Shown one piece after another: positions 35,701-46,801 of a stretch of 64,000 nucleotides of DNA. Position numbers and translations under genes: made by a program. Numbering within the stretch: position 1 is the stretch's first letter; each line of letters starts with the position of its first letter. The stretch is taken from the NCBI RefSeq assembly GCF_046630445.1, contig NC_092341.1, positions 5,334,001 through 5,398,000 of the forward strand, written 5' to 3'. The DNA comes from Rutidosis leptorrhynchoides. Lineage: Eukaryota > Streptophyta > Magnoliopsida > Asterales > Asteraceae. The notes under the pieces were generated by a model, which made no database searches, was not told where the DNA came from, and saw only the letters and a list, made by a program, of their open reading frames with translations.

Positions 35701-36313
35701 ATGTCTACCTCTAGAGCAAGTCCCATTGACTCACCTAATAAATGAAGAGTCAAATGTAAATTGGAATGATTCGTGGACTGATTCACAAGTTCCCGAAGAG
35801 GAACCGGAAGAAGAGTCGGAACCGGAAGAAGAATCGGAACCGGAAGAAGAATCGGAACCGGATGAAGAAATAGAACCGGTGGGGGAAATAATAAAACGGT
35901 TAAGTAAAAGAAAATCCTCAACCAACCGACCAAGGTTAATTATGGTCAATGGTGTTTCCGCCAAGGAAGCAAAATATTGGGAGGATTACCAATTCTCTGA
36001 TGAATCGGATTCCGACGAGAATTCCGATGATGTTATAGAAATTACCCCAACTGAATTTAAAAAGGCAAAAGAAAATAATAAGGGAAAGGGCATAAAAATA
36101 GAGAAATCTAATTTCAACCCCGATGAACTTTATATGTATCGTCAACCCCCGAAGTCCTTAAGTTGTAACAATGACCCGGGAACCTCTAAACCACCAGGTT
36201 TTTCTAAACCAATGTGGAAAACGACGGCTCGTATTAGGGGAACATCATATATCCCTAGAAACTTGGCAAAATGAACCAAAACCGAAGAAGAAGAAACAAG
36301 CGAGTCAGAATAA
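35701..36313 (+). pseudogene. Acidic protein of element A (frameshifted copy)
   Basis: The counterpart of the intact ORF at 1112-1726. The start ATG is present, but a 2-bp deletion (CCTAATAAATGAAG instead of CCTAATAATAATGAAG) brings a stop at codon 15. Further on, CGA has become TGA at 36272-36274. Between these the frame is otherwise open and nearly identical to the intact copy, including the EEESEP repeats, so the damage is recent. Confidence 0.75.
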
Positions 36314-36427
36314 GATAGTTGTATTCGTGTGGTGTAATATATGTAATATAGTGGGCTTATGCTTTATGATATATGTAAAAATTGCTTGTATTAATAAGTA
36401 TTTTTTTATGAATCTAATTCTTGTCTA

Positions 36428-36449
36428 TTTTACAGTATAAAAACACAAA
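36428..36449 (+). promoter_or_regulatory. Candidate splice acceptor before the F-box ORF
   Basis: A pyrimidine-rich TTCTTGTCTATTTTACAG ends at 36435, 14 nt before the F-box ATG. The same TCTTGTCTATTTTACAG stands before the F-box ORF of element C. Confidence 0.5.
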
Positions 36450-37133
36450 ATGGATAGACAACCCAATATTTTAAGAGACCTACCCGGAGACATGATTGAT
36501 GAAATCTTGTCTAGAGTCGGTCAGAATTCTTCAGCACAACTATTTAAGGTGAGATCAGTTTGTAAGACATTCGAAGAACGTTCCAAGAATGCCTTAGTTT
36601 ATAAAAGGCTTTCGTTCGAAAGATGGGGGATATCACATTGGGAAATCCATAAGTTACGATGTGTTTACTTTGACGCATATATTGCGGGGAACCCAAATGC
36701 TATTTTACGCAATGGGTTAAGAAATTATTTTGACTCAAAATATCCGAATATTGGACTTCGTGATTTAGAAAAAGTGGCTAACATGCAACATAAAGAAGCA
36801 TGTTATGCTTACGGATTAGTAATGTTCACTTCTCACCAAAGTGAGAACAAGAACATCGGGCTACAACTATTAAACAAAACGTTCCCACAAGTGACGGAGT
36901 CGGTAATTGGGGTAAGAAATGAGGTTTTTAGATTGTTACGGGACTGTTGGACATTACGTAACCCTCGTCCCTTTGACGACGTTACAACACGCTGTCTTAT
37001 CAACGGCCATAACGGTTATGTTCCACAAGACCAAGGATGGGAAGTAATCCTAGTAAAACCAGAATGCATGACTTGTTTCTGGACGTATGAATTACGTGTC
37101 TTTATTGTCTTTGCTGAACGACTTGTGTACTAG
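36450..37133 (+). CDS. F-box protein carried by retrotransposon A
   Basis: 227 aa, open end to end, 96 percent identical to the copy in element C. The N-terminal F-box (LPGDMIDEILSRVG to YKRLSFERW) should bind a SKP1-type adaptor. The helical middle (LEKVANMQHKEACYAYGLVM) and a Cys/Trp-containing C-terminus presumably recognise a target. Strong start context AAAATGG. It lies 340 bp before gag and 140 bp after the acidic ORF, in the sense orientation of the element. Relative to the C copy I count about 12 synonymous and 9 amino-acid changes, fewer replacements than neutral drift would give. In contrast, the neighbouring acidic ORF and gag of this same element have stops. The likely source is a host F-box gene. 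The target is unknown. Confidence 0.82.
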   Translation: MDRQPNILRDLPGDMIDEILSRVGQNSSAQLFKVRSVCKTFEERSKNALVYKRLSFERWGISHWEIHKLRCVYFDAYIAGNPNAILRNGLRNYFDSKYPNIGLRDLEKVANMQHKEACYAYGLVMFTSHQSENKNIGLQLLNKTFPQVTESVIGVRNEVFRLLRDCWTLRNPRPFDDVTTRCLINGHNGYVPQDQGWEVILVKPECMTCFWTYELRVFIVFAERLVY

Positions 37134-37321
37134 CTAGAATTATCTTCACAACCATCTTGTATCAAAGTTATTGTGTGCTATATTTCATGCTTTATGTAAA
37201 ATAAGCGGTATTGTAAGTTTGTAAAATATTGTATAAAAGTTTGAAAGCGAAATATTATTATAATCAGTTTTTCATATAGAATTGTAGTAGTTGAATTGTA
37301 TATTAGCTACTAAGTATGAAC

Positions 37322-37342
37322 TTAACAGGTAGGTACTACCCG
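37322..37342 (+). promoter_or_regulatory. Internal polypurine-tract-like motif and hairpin
   Basis: TTAACAGGTAGGTACTACCC repeats, with one change, the TTAACGGGTAGGTAC that precedes the 3' LTR at 42061-42075. The element C copy has the unmutated GGGTAGGTACTACCC, a perfect 6-bp inverted repeat. It could be a central plus-strand priming site. Confidence 0.45.
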
Positions 37343-37474
37343 AATTTAAACTTATAAAACGCTAATATGAAGAAAAAGCTTTTATAAATGAGTTCATATT
37401 ATGCTACGAAATACTATTAACTACTCTTAATATTCTGTATGATTAACTTGTTCCATTTGACTATTTTGAAGGAA

Positions 37475-40400
37475 ATGGCACCGACTACTCGACACACCGT
37501 GAATATGAATGAAGAGGAATTCCGTACTTTTCTAGCTTCAAACATAGCCGCAGTACAGGCTGCGCTACATACCAATAATAACCTTGGATCTAGCAGTACA
37601 GGAAATCGTGTAGGATGCACCTACAAAGAATTCACTGCCTGCAAACCTTTGGAATTTGATGGAACCGAAGGACCGATCGGATTGAAACGGTGGACCAAGA
37701 AGGTCGAATCGGTGTTTGCCATAAGTAAGTGTACTGAAGAGGACAAAGTGAAGTACGCTACGCATACCTTCACAGGTTCTGCGTTAACATGGTGGAATAC
37801 CTATCTAGAGCAAGTGGGACAAGACGATGTGTACGCACTACCGTGATCAGCATTCAAGCACTTGATGAACGAGAAGTACCGTCCCAGAACCGAGGTCAAT
37901 AAGCTCAAGACAGAACTTAGAGGGCTACGAACCCAAGGATTTGATATTACCACGTACGAAAGATGATTCACATAATTGTGCCTATTGTGTCCGGGAGCAT
38001 TCGAAGATGAGGAAGAGAAGATCGACGCGTTTGTGAAAGGATTACCGGAAAGAATCCAAGAAGATATAAGTTCACACGAGCCCTCCTCCATACAACAGGC
38101 ATGTAGAATGGCTCACAAACTAGTGAACCAGATTGAAGAAAGAATTAAAGAACAGACTGCTGAAGAGGCCAATGTAAAACAAGTCAAAAGAAAGTGGGAG
38201 GAAAACGGTGATAAGAATCACCAATACAACAACAACAGCAATTACAACAATAATCGCAACAATTATCCCAACAATCGCAACATCAATCGCAACTACAACA
38301 AACGGCCCAACAACAACAACAACAGCAACTACAACAATCATCCTAATAACAATAATAACCACAACAACAACAACAATCAGAAGCAGCTATGCCAAAGGTG
38401 TGAAAAGAATCACTCGGGGTTCTGCACCAAATTTTGCAACAAGTGTAAAAGAAATGGTCATAGCGCGGCGAAGTGTGAGGTCTATGGACCAGGGGTTAAT
38501 AGAACGAAAGGAACAAATGGTGTCGGAACGAGTAATGGCGGAGCAAGTAGTGTCGGAGCAAGTTATGCCAATGTAGTTTGTTATAAATGTGGAAAACCGG
38601 GCCACATTATTAGAAATTGCCCGAACCAGGAGAACACGAATGGACAAGGCCGCGGAAGAGTTTTCAATATTAATGCGGCAGAGGCACAGGAAGACCCGGA
38701 GTTTGTTACGGGTACGTTTCTTATTGACAATAAATCTGCTTACGTTTTATTTGATTCGGGTGCGGATAGAAGCTATATGAGTAGAGATTTTTGTGCTAAA
38801 TTAAGTTGTCCATTGATGCCTTTGGATAGTAAATTTTTACTCGAATTAGCAAATGGTAAATTAATTTCAGCAGATAATATATGTCGGAATCGAGAAATTA
38901 AACTGGTTAGCGAAACATTTAAGATTGATTTGATACCAGTAGAGTTAGGGAGTTTTGATGTGATAATCGGTATGGACTGGTTGAAAGAAGTGAAAGCAGA
39001 GATCGTTTGTTACAAAAATGCAATTCGCATTATACGAGAAAAAGGAAAACCCTTAATGGTGTACGGAGAAAAGGGCAACACGAAGCTACATCTTATTAGT
39101 AATTTAAAGGCACAAAAACTAATAAGAAAAGGTTGCTATGCTGTTCTAGCACACGTCGAGAAAGTACAAACTGAAGAAAAGAGCATCAATGATGTTCCCA
39201 TTGCAAAAGAATTTCCCGATGTATTTCCGAAAGAATTACCGGGATTACCCCTACATCGATCCGTTGAATTTCAAATAGATCTTGTACCAGGAGCTGCACC
39301 AATAGCTCGTGCTCCTTACATACTCGCACCCAGCGAGATGAAAGAACTACAAAGCCAATTACAAGAACTTTTAGAGCGTGGTTTCATTAGACCAAGCACA
39401 TCACCGTGGGGAGCTCCTGTTTTGTTTGTCAAGAAGAAAGATGGTACATTCAGGTTGTGTATCGACTACCGAGAGTTGAACAAACTTACCATCAAGAACC
39501 GCTACCCACTACCGAGAATCGACGACTTATTTGATCAACTACAAGGCTCGTCTGTTTATTCAAAGATTGACTTACGTTCCGGGTATCATCAAATGCGGGT
39601 GAAAGAAGATGATATTCCAAAGACTGCTTTCAGAACACGTTACGGTCATTACGAGTTTATGGTCATGCCGTTTGGTTTAACTAATGCACCAGCTGTGTTC
39701 ATGGACCTTATGAACCGAGTGTGTGGACCATACCTTGACAAGTTTGTCATTGTTTTCATTGATGACATACTTATTTACTCAAAGAATGACCAAGAACACG
39801 GTGAACATTTGAGAAAGGTGTTAGAAGTATTGAGGAAGGGAAAATTGTATGCTAAGTTTTCAAAGTGTGCATTTTGGTTGGAAGAAGTTCAATTTCTCGG
39901 TCACATAGTGAACAAAGAAGGTATTAAGGTAGATCCGGTAAAGATAGAAACTGTTGAAAAGTGGGATACCCCGAAAACTCCGAAACACATACGCCAGTTT
40001 TTAGGACTAGCTGGTAACTACAGAAGGTTCATCCAAGACTTTTCCAGAATAGCAAAACCCTTGACTGCATTAACGCATAAAGGGAAGAAATTTGAATGGA
40101 ATGGTGAACAAGAGAAAGCGTTTCAGTTATTGAAGAAAAAGCTAACTACGGCACCTATATTGTCATTGCCTGAAGGGAATGATGATTTTGTGATTTATTG
40201 TGACGCATCAAAGCAAGGTCTCGGTTGTGTATTAATGCAACGAATGAAGGTGATTGCTTATGCGTCTAAACAATTGAAGATTCACGAACAAAATTATACG
40301 ATGCATGATTTGGAATTAGGCGCGGTTGTTTTTGCATTAAAGACTTGGAGGCACTACTTATATGGGGTCAAAAGTATTATATATACCGACCACAAAAGTC

Positions 40401-42040
40401 TTCAACACATATTTAATCAGAAACAACTGAATATGAGGCAGCGTAGGTGGATTGAATTGTTGAATGATTACGACTTTGAGATTCGTTACCACCCGGGGAA
40501 GGCAAATGTGGTAGCCGATGCCTTGAGCAGGAAGGACAGAGAACCCATTCGAGTAAAATCTATGAATATAATGATTCATAATAACCTTACTAATCAAATA
40601 AAGGAGGCGCAACAAGGAGTTTTAAAAGAGGGAAATTTAAAGGATGAAATACCCAAAGGATCGGAGAAGCATCTTAATATTCGGGAAGACGGAACCCGGT
40701 ATAGGGCTGAAAGGATTTGGGTACCAAAATTTGGAGATATGAGAGAAATGGTACTTAGAGAAGCTCATAAAACCAGATACTCAATACATCCTGGAACGGG
40801 GAAGATGTACAAGGATCTCAAGAAACATTTTTGGTGGCCGGGTATGAAAGCCGATGTTGCTAAATACGTAGGAGAATGTTTGACGTGTTCTAAGGTCAAA
40901 GCTGAGCATCAGAAACCATCAGGTCTACTTCAACAACCCGAAATCCCGGAATGGAAATGGGAAAACATTACCATGGATTCCATCACTAAATTGCCAAGGA
41001 CTGCAAGTGGTTTTGATACTATTTGGGTAATAGTTGATCGTCTCACCAAATCAGCACACTTCCTGCCAATAAGAGAAGATGACAATATGGAGAAGTTAGC
41101 ACGACTGTATTTGAAGGAAGTCGTCTCCAGACATGGAATACCAATCTCTATTATCTCTGATAGGGATGGCAGATTTATTTCAAGATTCTGGCAGACATTA
41201 CAGCAAGCATTAGGAACTCGTCTAGACATGAGTACTGCCTATCATCCACAAACTGATGGGCAGAGCGAAAGGACGATACAAATGCTTGAAGACATGCTAC
41301 GAGCATGTGTTATTGATTTCGGAAACAGTTGGGATCGACATCTACCATTAGCAGAATTTTCCTACAACAACAGCTACCATTCAAGCATTGAGATGGCGCT
41401 GTTTGAAGCACTTTATGGTAGAAAGTGCAGGTCTCCGATTTGTTGGAGTGAAGTGGGGGATAGACAGATTACGGGTCCGGAGATTATACAAGAAACTACG
41501 GAGAAGATCATCCAAATTCAACAACGGTTGAAAACCGCCCAAAGTCGACAAAAGAGCTACGCTGACATTAAAAGAAAAGATATAGAATTTGAAATTGGAG
41601 AGATGGTCATGCTCAAAGTTGCACCTTGGAAAGGAGTTGTTCGATTTGGTAAACGAGGGAAATTAAATCCAAGGTATATTGGACCATTCAAGATTATTGA
41701 TCGTGTCGGACCAGTAGCTTACCGACTTGAGTTACCTCAACAACTCGCGGCTGTACATAACACTTTCCACGTCTCGAACTTGAAGAAATGTTTTGCTAAA
41801 GAAGATCTCAATATTCCGTTAGATGAAATCCAAATCAACGAAAAACTTCAATTCATCGAAGAACCCGTCGAAATAATGGATCGTGAGGTTAAAAGACTTG
41901 AGCAAAACAAGATACCAATTGTTAAGGTTCGATGGAATGCTCGTAGAGGACTCGAGTTCACCTGGGAGCATGAAGATCAGATGAAGAAGAAGTACCCGCA
42001 TCTACTTCCAGAAGATTCGTCAACACCTTCAACAGCTTAA
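37475..42040 (+). pseudogene. gag-pol polyprotein of element A, three stops in gag
   Basis: One frame of 1522 codons from ATG (context GAAATGG) to TAA. Stops at 37844 (TGA where Trp is expected), 37964 (TGA, probably from CGA) and 37973 (TAA) interrupt gag. Everything from 37976 on is open. In order: gag; an Asn-rich stretch (about 38214-38390); zinc knuckles CX2CX4HX4C at 38435-38476 and 38579-38620; protease with DSGA at about 38753; reverse transcriptase with FIDD at 39755-39766; RNase H (about 40195-40560); integrase with H2C2 zinc finger (about 40770-40900) and D, D, E core (about 40976, 41160, 41266); and a chromodomain-like end (about 41840-41990, ending VKVRWN and [15 protein letters not shown]). 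The protein would make virus-like particles, copy RNA to DNA and integrate it. Length and order fit Tekay-type chromoviruses. With these stops the copy needs help in trans. Confidence 0.93.
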
Positions 42041-42075
42041 AATTTCGGGACGAAATTTATTTAACGGGTAGGTAC
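42040..42075 (+). promoter_or_regulatory. Terminal hairpin and polypurine tract of element A
   Basis: AAATTTCGGGACGAAATTT (42040-42058) is a perfect 8-bp inverted repeat that overlaps the pol stop codon. It is followed by TTTAACGGGTAGGTAC directly before the 3' LTR. The same arrangement precedes the 3' LTR of element B. Confidence 0.8.
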
Positions 42076-42828
42076 TGTAGTGACCCGAACTTTTCCATGT
42101 TTATATATATTAATTGAGATTGATATTTACATGATTAAATGTTTCCAACATGTTAAGCAATCAAACTTGTTAAGACTTGATTAATTGAAATATGTTTCAT
42201 ATAGACAATTGACCACCCAAGTTGACCGGTGATTCACGAACGTTAAAACTTGTAAAAACTATATGATTACATATATATGGATATATATATAGTTAACATG
42301 AAACTATGATAAGTAAACATATCATTAAGTATATTAACAATGAACTACATATGTAAAAACACGACTACTAACTTAATGATTTTTAAACGAGACATATATG
42401 TAACGATTATCGTTGTAAAGACATTTAATGTATATATATCATATTAAGAGATATTCATACATGATAATATCATGATAATATAATAATTTAAAATCTCATT
42501 TGATATTATAAACATTGGGTTAACAACATTTAACAAGATCGTTAACCTAAAGGTTTCAAAACAACACTTACATGTAACGACTAACGATGACTTAACGACT
42601 CAGTTAAAATGTATATACATGTAGTGTTTTAATATGTATTTATACACTTTTGAAACACTTCAATACACTTATCAAAATACTTCTACTTAACAAAAATGCT
42701 TACAATTACATCCTCGTTCAGTTTCATCAACAATTCTACTCGTATGCACCCGTATTCGTACTCGTACAATACACAACTTTTAGATGTATGTACTATTGGT
42801 ATATACACTCCAATGATCAGCTCTTAGC
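42076..42828 (+). repeat. 3' LTR of element A, part 1
   Basis: First 753 bp of the 3' LTR up to the target site TTAGC, where element B inserted. About three differences from the 5' LTR. Confidence 0.95.
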
Positions 42829-43582
42829 TGTGACAACCCGGAAATTTCCAACCAAATTTAAACTTTAATCTTTATATGTTTCCGACACGATAAGCAATAT
42901 TTGTTAAGTTAAATTGCAAGAATTTTAAACTACGTTCATACATTCATTCAACCTCGACCATGTTCCAACAATTCACGAACCATTAAACGAATATGATTAT
43001 ATATGTATATGTGTATATATATTATAACTTGAAACGTAAACAAAATATTAGATTAAATACTTTATATGATTGTATCTGTTTCAAAATATTTATCAATGGA
43101 ATTAGAAGATAAGATCAAATGATTGAATTATCAGATATATTGAATTATGATTACAAGTCTCTGTTGAAAGGCTCACGTTGATTTGAGAAATCTTTCTGTT
43201 TTAACAATATTCGGAAAATGGTAAAGTGATTTATAAATAAGAATAAATTGTCAATCATTGAGAACTAGACAAAGGATAGTGGAAGATTGAATCTCATAAA
43301 GACTCGATTGATCTATTTAGTTTCAAACGTACAAAAACGTTTTCAGTTTAAAAAGAACTTTATTATTAAAACGTATATAATTTTTATAAATATCTAGAAC
43401 CACTTTTGACAACTCATTACTTAACTAGTATGATAAAGATAACGATATTTATATTTTATTTTATTAAATATATATAACGATTTAAATTAATATTATATAT
43501 ATTTATACGCGTATTATACGTACATAGTTTTATACTTTTACTATACTTAAACTTTACCTTTACTTTATTTTTACTTTACTTT

Positions 43583-43749
43583 AACTTTAATAATTCACTT
43601 TAATAATTCATACTTTAATAATTCACTTTAATAATTCATACTTTAATAATTCACTTTAATAATTCATACTTTAATAATTCACTTTAATAATTCATACTTT
43701 AATAATTCACTTTAATAATTCATACTTTAATAATTCACTTTAATAATTC
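43583..43749 (+). repeat. Minisatellite in 5' LTR B
   Basis: About six copies of a 28-bp unit made of two 14-bp halves (CTTTAATAATTCAC / CTTTAATAATTCATA) just upstream of the TATA box. The matching tract in the 3' LTR is at 51662-51828. A tandem array at this place could act as an enhancer. Confidence 0.9.
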
Positions 43750-43759
43750 AAAAATCTAT

Positions 43760-43768
43760 TATAAATAG
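43760..43768 (+). promoter_or_regulatory. TATA box of LTR B
   Basis: TATAAATAG, a canonical plant TATA box, 931 bp into the LTR. The same box lies at 51839-51847 in the 3' LTR. It implies about 2.2 kb of R-U5. Confidence 0.65.
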
Positions 43769-43974
43769 AATTCAATAGGTTTCATTATTTCATAGAAACT
43801 TGAAAATATTTTTCTCTAAACTCTCTCAATCGATTTACATATATATATTTACTCCGTATTATTTCAAGATATTATTAGTATACATAAAATATTACGACGG
43901 AGTGCTGTCCGAGTGATTTCGAAATTGTTTTTCGAGTAGGATAGGATTAAGGAAATTATGGGTTATAGCTATGG

Positions 43975-44045
43975 AGGTGATTGAGTATGGTTATGGGTAT
44001 TTTCATTAAGCGAGAGGTCTCGGGTTCGAGCTCGGGCTGCGACAC
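43975..44045 (+). other. tRNA-like segment with Pol III B box in LTR B
   Basis: GAGAGGTCTCGGGTTCGAGCTC includes GGTTCGAGCTC (44023-44033), a B box. An A-box-like TATGGTTATGGG lies at a suitable distance upstream. The 3' LTR has the same at about 52054-52124. Possibly a relic SINE head or tRNA gene. Confidence 0.45.
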
Positions 44046-44107
44046 TATATTTTTAGCTATTTTCTTAAGGTAGTATACTTAATATTCCTATCATTTTTAT
44101 TATTATC

Positions 44108-44189
<82 letters not shown>
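44108..44189. repeat. (TTA)n microsatellite in 5' LTR B
   Basis: About 27 TTA units. An equally long tract lies at 52187-52268 in the 3' LTR. Confidence 0.95.
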
Positions 44190-44190
<1 letters not shown>

Positions 44191-45978
44191 AACTATATTA
44201 TTATTATTATTGTTATTATTATTTTACTACTAATATCATTAATATTATTATTATTATTAAACTATAACTTGAGTTTTAAATGTATTTTGTATATAAAATA
44301 TAACTATATTTTTATGATCTTAAACTAAAAAGATAGATATCATAAGATAGATACAATCTTTAGATATATAAAAGTATATATAATAAGTATATTACTTTTA
44401 CTAATAAAATACTTTTCATTCATTTACGTTTTAATATAACTCGAATTTATTAAAAATGTTATCATATTAAAAATTATGAGTATTTAAAAATATTGATACT
44501 AAGTACTTATCCAAAATATTTTAATAAAGAATATAATAGATTATTATGATAATTTTATAGAAAATATATAAAATAAATATATTTAAGTAATTACTAATAT
44601 TAAATTTAATATCACAAGTATATTACTATCATCAAAATATATATTTATTTGAATATTATTATATGTGTTAATATAAATACTTGGAATAGGTTCGTGAATC
44701 TGAGGCCAACCCTGCATTGTTCAATGTCGTCATATGTATTTTTACTACAAAATACAATATTGTGAGTTCATTTGCTCCCTTTCTACTCATTACATTTTTG
44801 GGCTGAGAATACATGCAAATGCTTTATTAACTGTTTTACAATATTTATATGTGTGAGTTCATTGCTCCCTTTTACTCTTTACATTTTTGGGACTGAGAAT
44901 ACATGCGCTACTTTTACAACTGCTTTATTAAATGCTTTTGAAATACATTTTGAACTGCGAATACATGAAATGCTCTTATAAATGTTTGACGAGATAGACA
45001 CAAGCAAAACATTCCTTGAATGAATTATGTGGATGTGATAATTGCCACCATTGAATCATGTGGACGTGATAATTGCCACAATTGATATGAATATTTTTTC
45101 CCTGATTATTATTGCTTGGTAACCTAAGAATTAGGGAACATCACTAATTTTGAGAATTAGTGCACGCCTAATTGACGCGAATCCTAAAGGTAGCTACCGG
45201 GTTTAACACCCCCACCCAAAATGTTCACTAGACCGCTAGTGGGCGTGGTGTTTAGTACTTCGAAGTTTATATTATTATTATTATACAGACGAGATGTTCT
45301 ATTTTGGGGATATTATTATGCGCATTATATGTTAAGGTCGGTTACCAAGCCAAGCTATGAAAGCAATGAAAAGTGAATGTTATGTATCGAGAGAATGATT
45401 TTATACACAGGTTATGTGTATGTTATTTTTGTGCACGAGATATGTGTACGGTTACTAAGATTTATGAAAGATGATTTCGTACACGAGAAATGTGTACTGT
45501 ATTTAAAATATACCGTATGTACATTACAGGTGGGTATAGGATTCGGGCCCATTTGTACCATGCAGCATTTAAATCTTGTGGTCTATCAAAATGATGAATT
45601 TTATTGTTTTATGATAAACCTATGAACTCACCAACCTTTTGGTTGACACTTGAAAGCATGTTTATTCTCAGGTATGAAAGAAATCTTCCGTTGTGCATTA
45701 TCTCTTATTAGAGACATTACTTGGAGTCATTCATGACATATTTCAAAAGACGTTGCATTCGAGTCATCGAGTTCATCAAGATTATTATTAAATCAATTTA
45801 TAGTTGGATAGTGGTTATTATGAAATGGTATGCATGCCTGTCAATTTTCGATGTAAAGAAATTTTGTCTTTTAAAAACGAATGCAATGTTTGTAAAATGT
45901 ATCATATAGAGGTCAAATACCTCGCAATGTAATCAACTATTGTGAATCGTTTATAATATATATGAACGGGTCATTTCA

Positions 45979-46085
45979 GTTGGTATCAGAGCGGTGGTCT
46001 TAGCGAACCAGGTCTGCATTAGTGTGTCTAACTGATAGTCGTTAGGATGCATTAGTGAGTCTGGACTTCGACCGTGTCTGCATTT
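45979..46085 (+). promoter_or_regulatory. Primer-binding site and leader of element B
   Basis: GTTGGTATCAGAGCGGTGG matches the initiator-Met tRNA 3' end better than the copies in A and C. The following leader shares GGTCTTAG.GAACCAG, GCATTAGTGTGTCT and GTTAGGATGCATTAGTGAGT with element A. Confidence 0.8.
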
Positions 46086-46366
46086 CAAAAGTTTTGCTCA
46101 TCATTCTTGTCGGAAATTACCTGCTTATCATTCTTAGTCTAGACACATCTTATTGCATTGATTGCATGAATAGTGTATAGACAAAATTCATATCTTAGCG
46201 TATCTGCTAATTCATATCTTAGCGTATCTGTTACTGTAAACTTTGCCTGACATATTCCGTAAATTCCTCCGTAATCTACGAAACCTTTTGCTCTATATAA
46301 TTAGAATACCACCCGATAGCCGAAAAATCATTTCATATCGAAAAATTCTTTATTCAATCGTACGAA

Positions 46367-46801
46367 ATGGAATTCGTCATTAGTTCAAGTCCCTCGGATT
46401 CCGAAATGGAATCTCACTCAAGTTCCGAAAGCAGTGTGACCGGAATGGATCAACCAATTAGTCATCATCTATTCTGGATGAATTGGGGATGGGTTCGTAG
46501 CCTCCTTAATCATTGGAGATAAGAAGAAGGTGATCCCTTCCATCCACCACATTGCCCTCTTGGCGAAGAACCTGAAGCACTTACCGGCGAACCTATCCGA
46601 AACACCATTTTCTCTCTTATTTCTAGAGTATCTCGTCACGATTACATACTACACCAAATTCTAGATTTTATTTATCCGCTCGTCCGAACCGACAATCACC
46701 CCGGTGTAATAGAAGAAGTCAACGAGCTTCGCGCTCGGGTAGTGGCTTTGGAGAATATGGTGCAAAGGTTACAAACACCAGCAGCAGCACCAACAGCATA
46801 A
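46367..46801 (+). pseudogene. Leader-proximal ORF of element B, one stop
   Basis: A 144-codon frame beginning MEFVISSSPSDSEMES, interrupted by a single TAA after NHWR (46517-46519) and otherwise open to TAA at 46799. It is Ser/Glu-rich at the start; the second half (EVNELRARVVALENMVQRL) is a likely short coiled coil. It stands at the place of gag or of the accessory ORF in related elements, but I see no gag major-homology or zinc-knuckle features. A run of CAACA and CAGCA triplets follows. Its function is unknown. Confidence 0.5.

Larger units (their letters stand above)
42829..45978 (+). repeat. 5' LTR of element B
   Basis: 3150 bp, TGTGACAACCCGG to GGGTCATTTCA. It contains a TATA box (43760), a 14/28-bp minisatellite, a tRNA-like B box and a (TTA)n tract. 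Short ORFs at 44772, 45377 and 45721 are repeated identically in the 3' LTR and look non-coding. Confidence 0.96.

Noticed and set aside
38214-38390. CRISPR-like or satellite array
   Set aside because: The repeats are codon-level Asn runs inside gag. No spaced direct repeats exist in the window.
38120-38576. Long frames in the other phases of the Asn-rich gag part (Thr/Ile- or Val/Ile-rich)
   Set aside because: Shadows of the AAC/AAT repeats of gag.
43845-43905. Stowaway-like unit in LTR B (ACTCCGT ... ACGGAGT)
   Set aside because: Only about 50 bp with short ends and no TA duplication that I could confirm.
44772-45909. Three short ORFs in LTR B, identical at 52851-53988
   Set aside because: The identity reflects the young LTR pair, not conserved coding.
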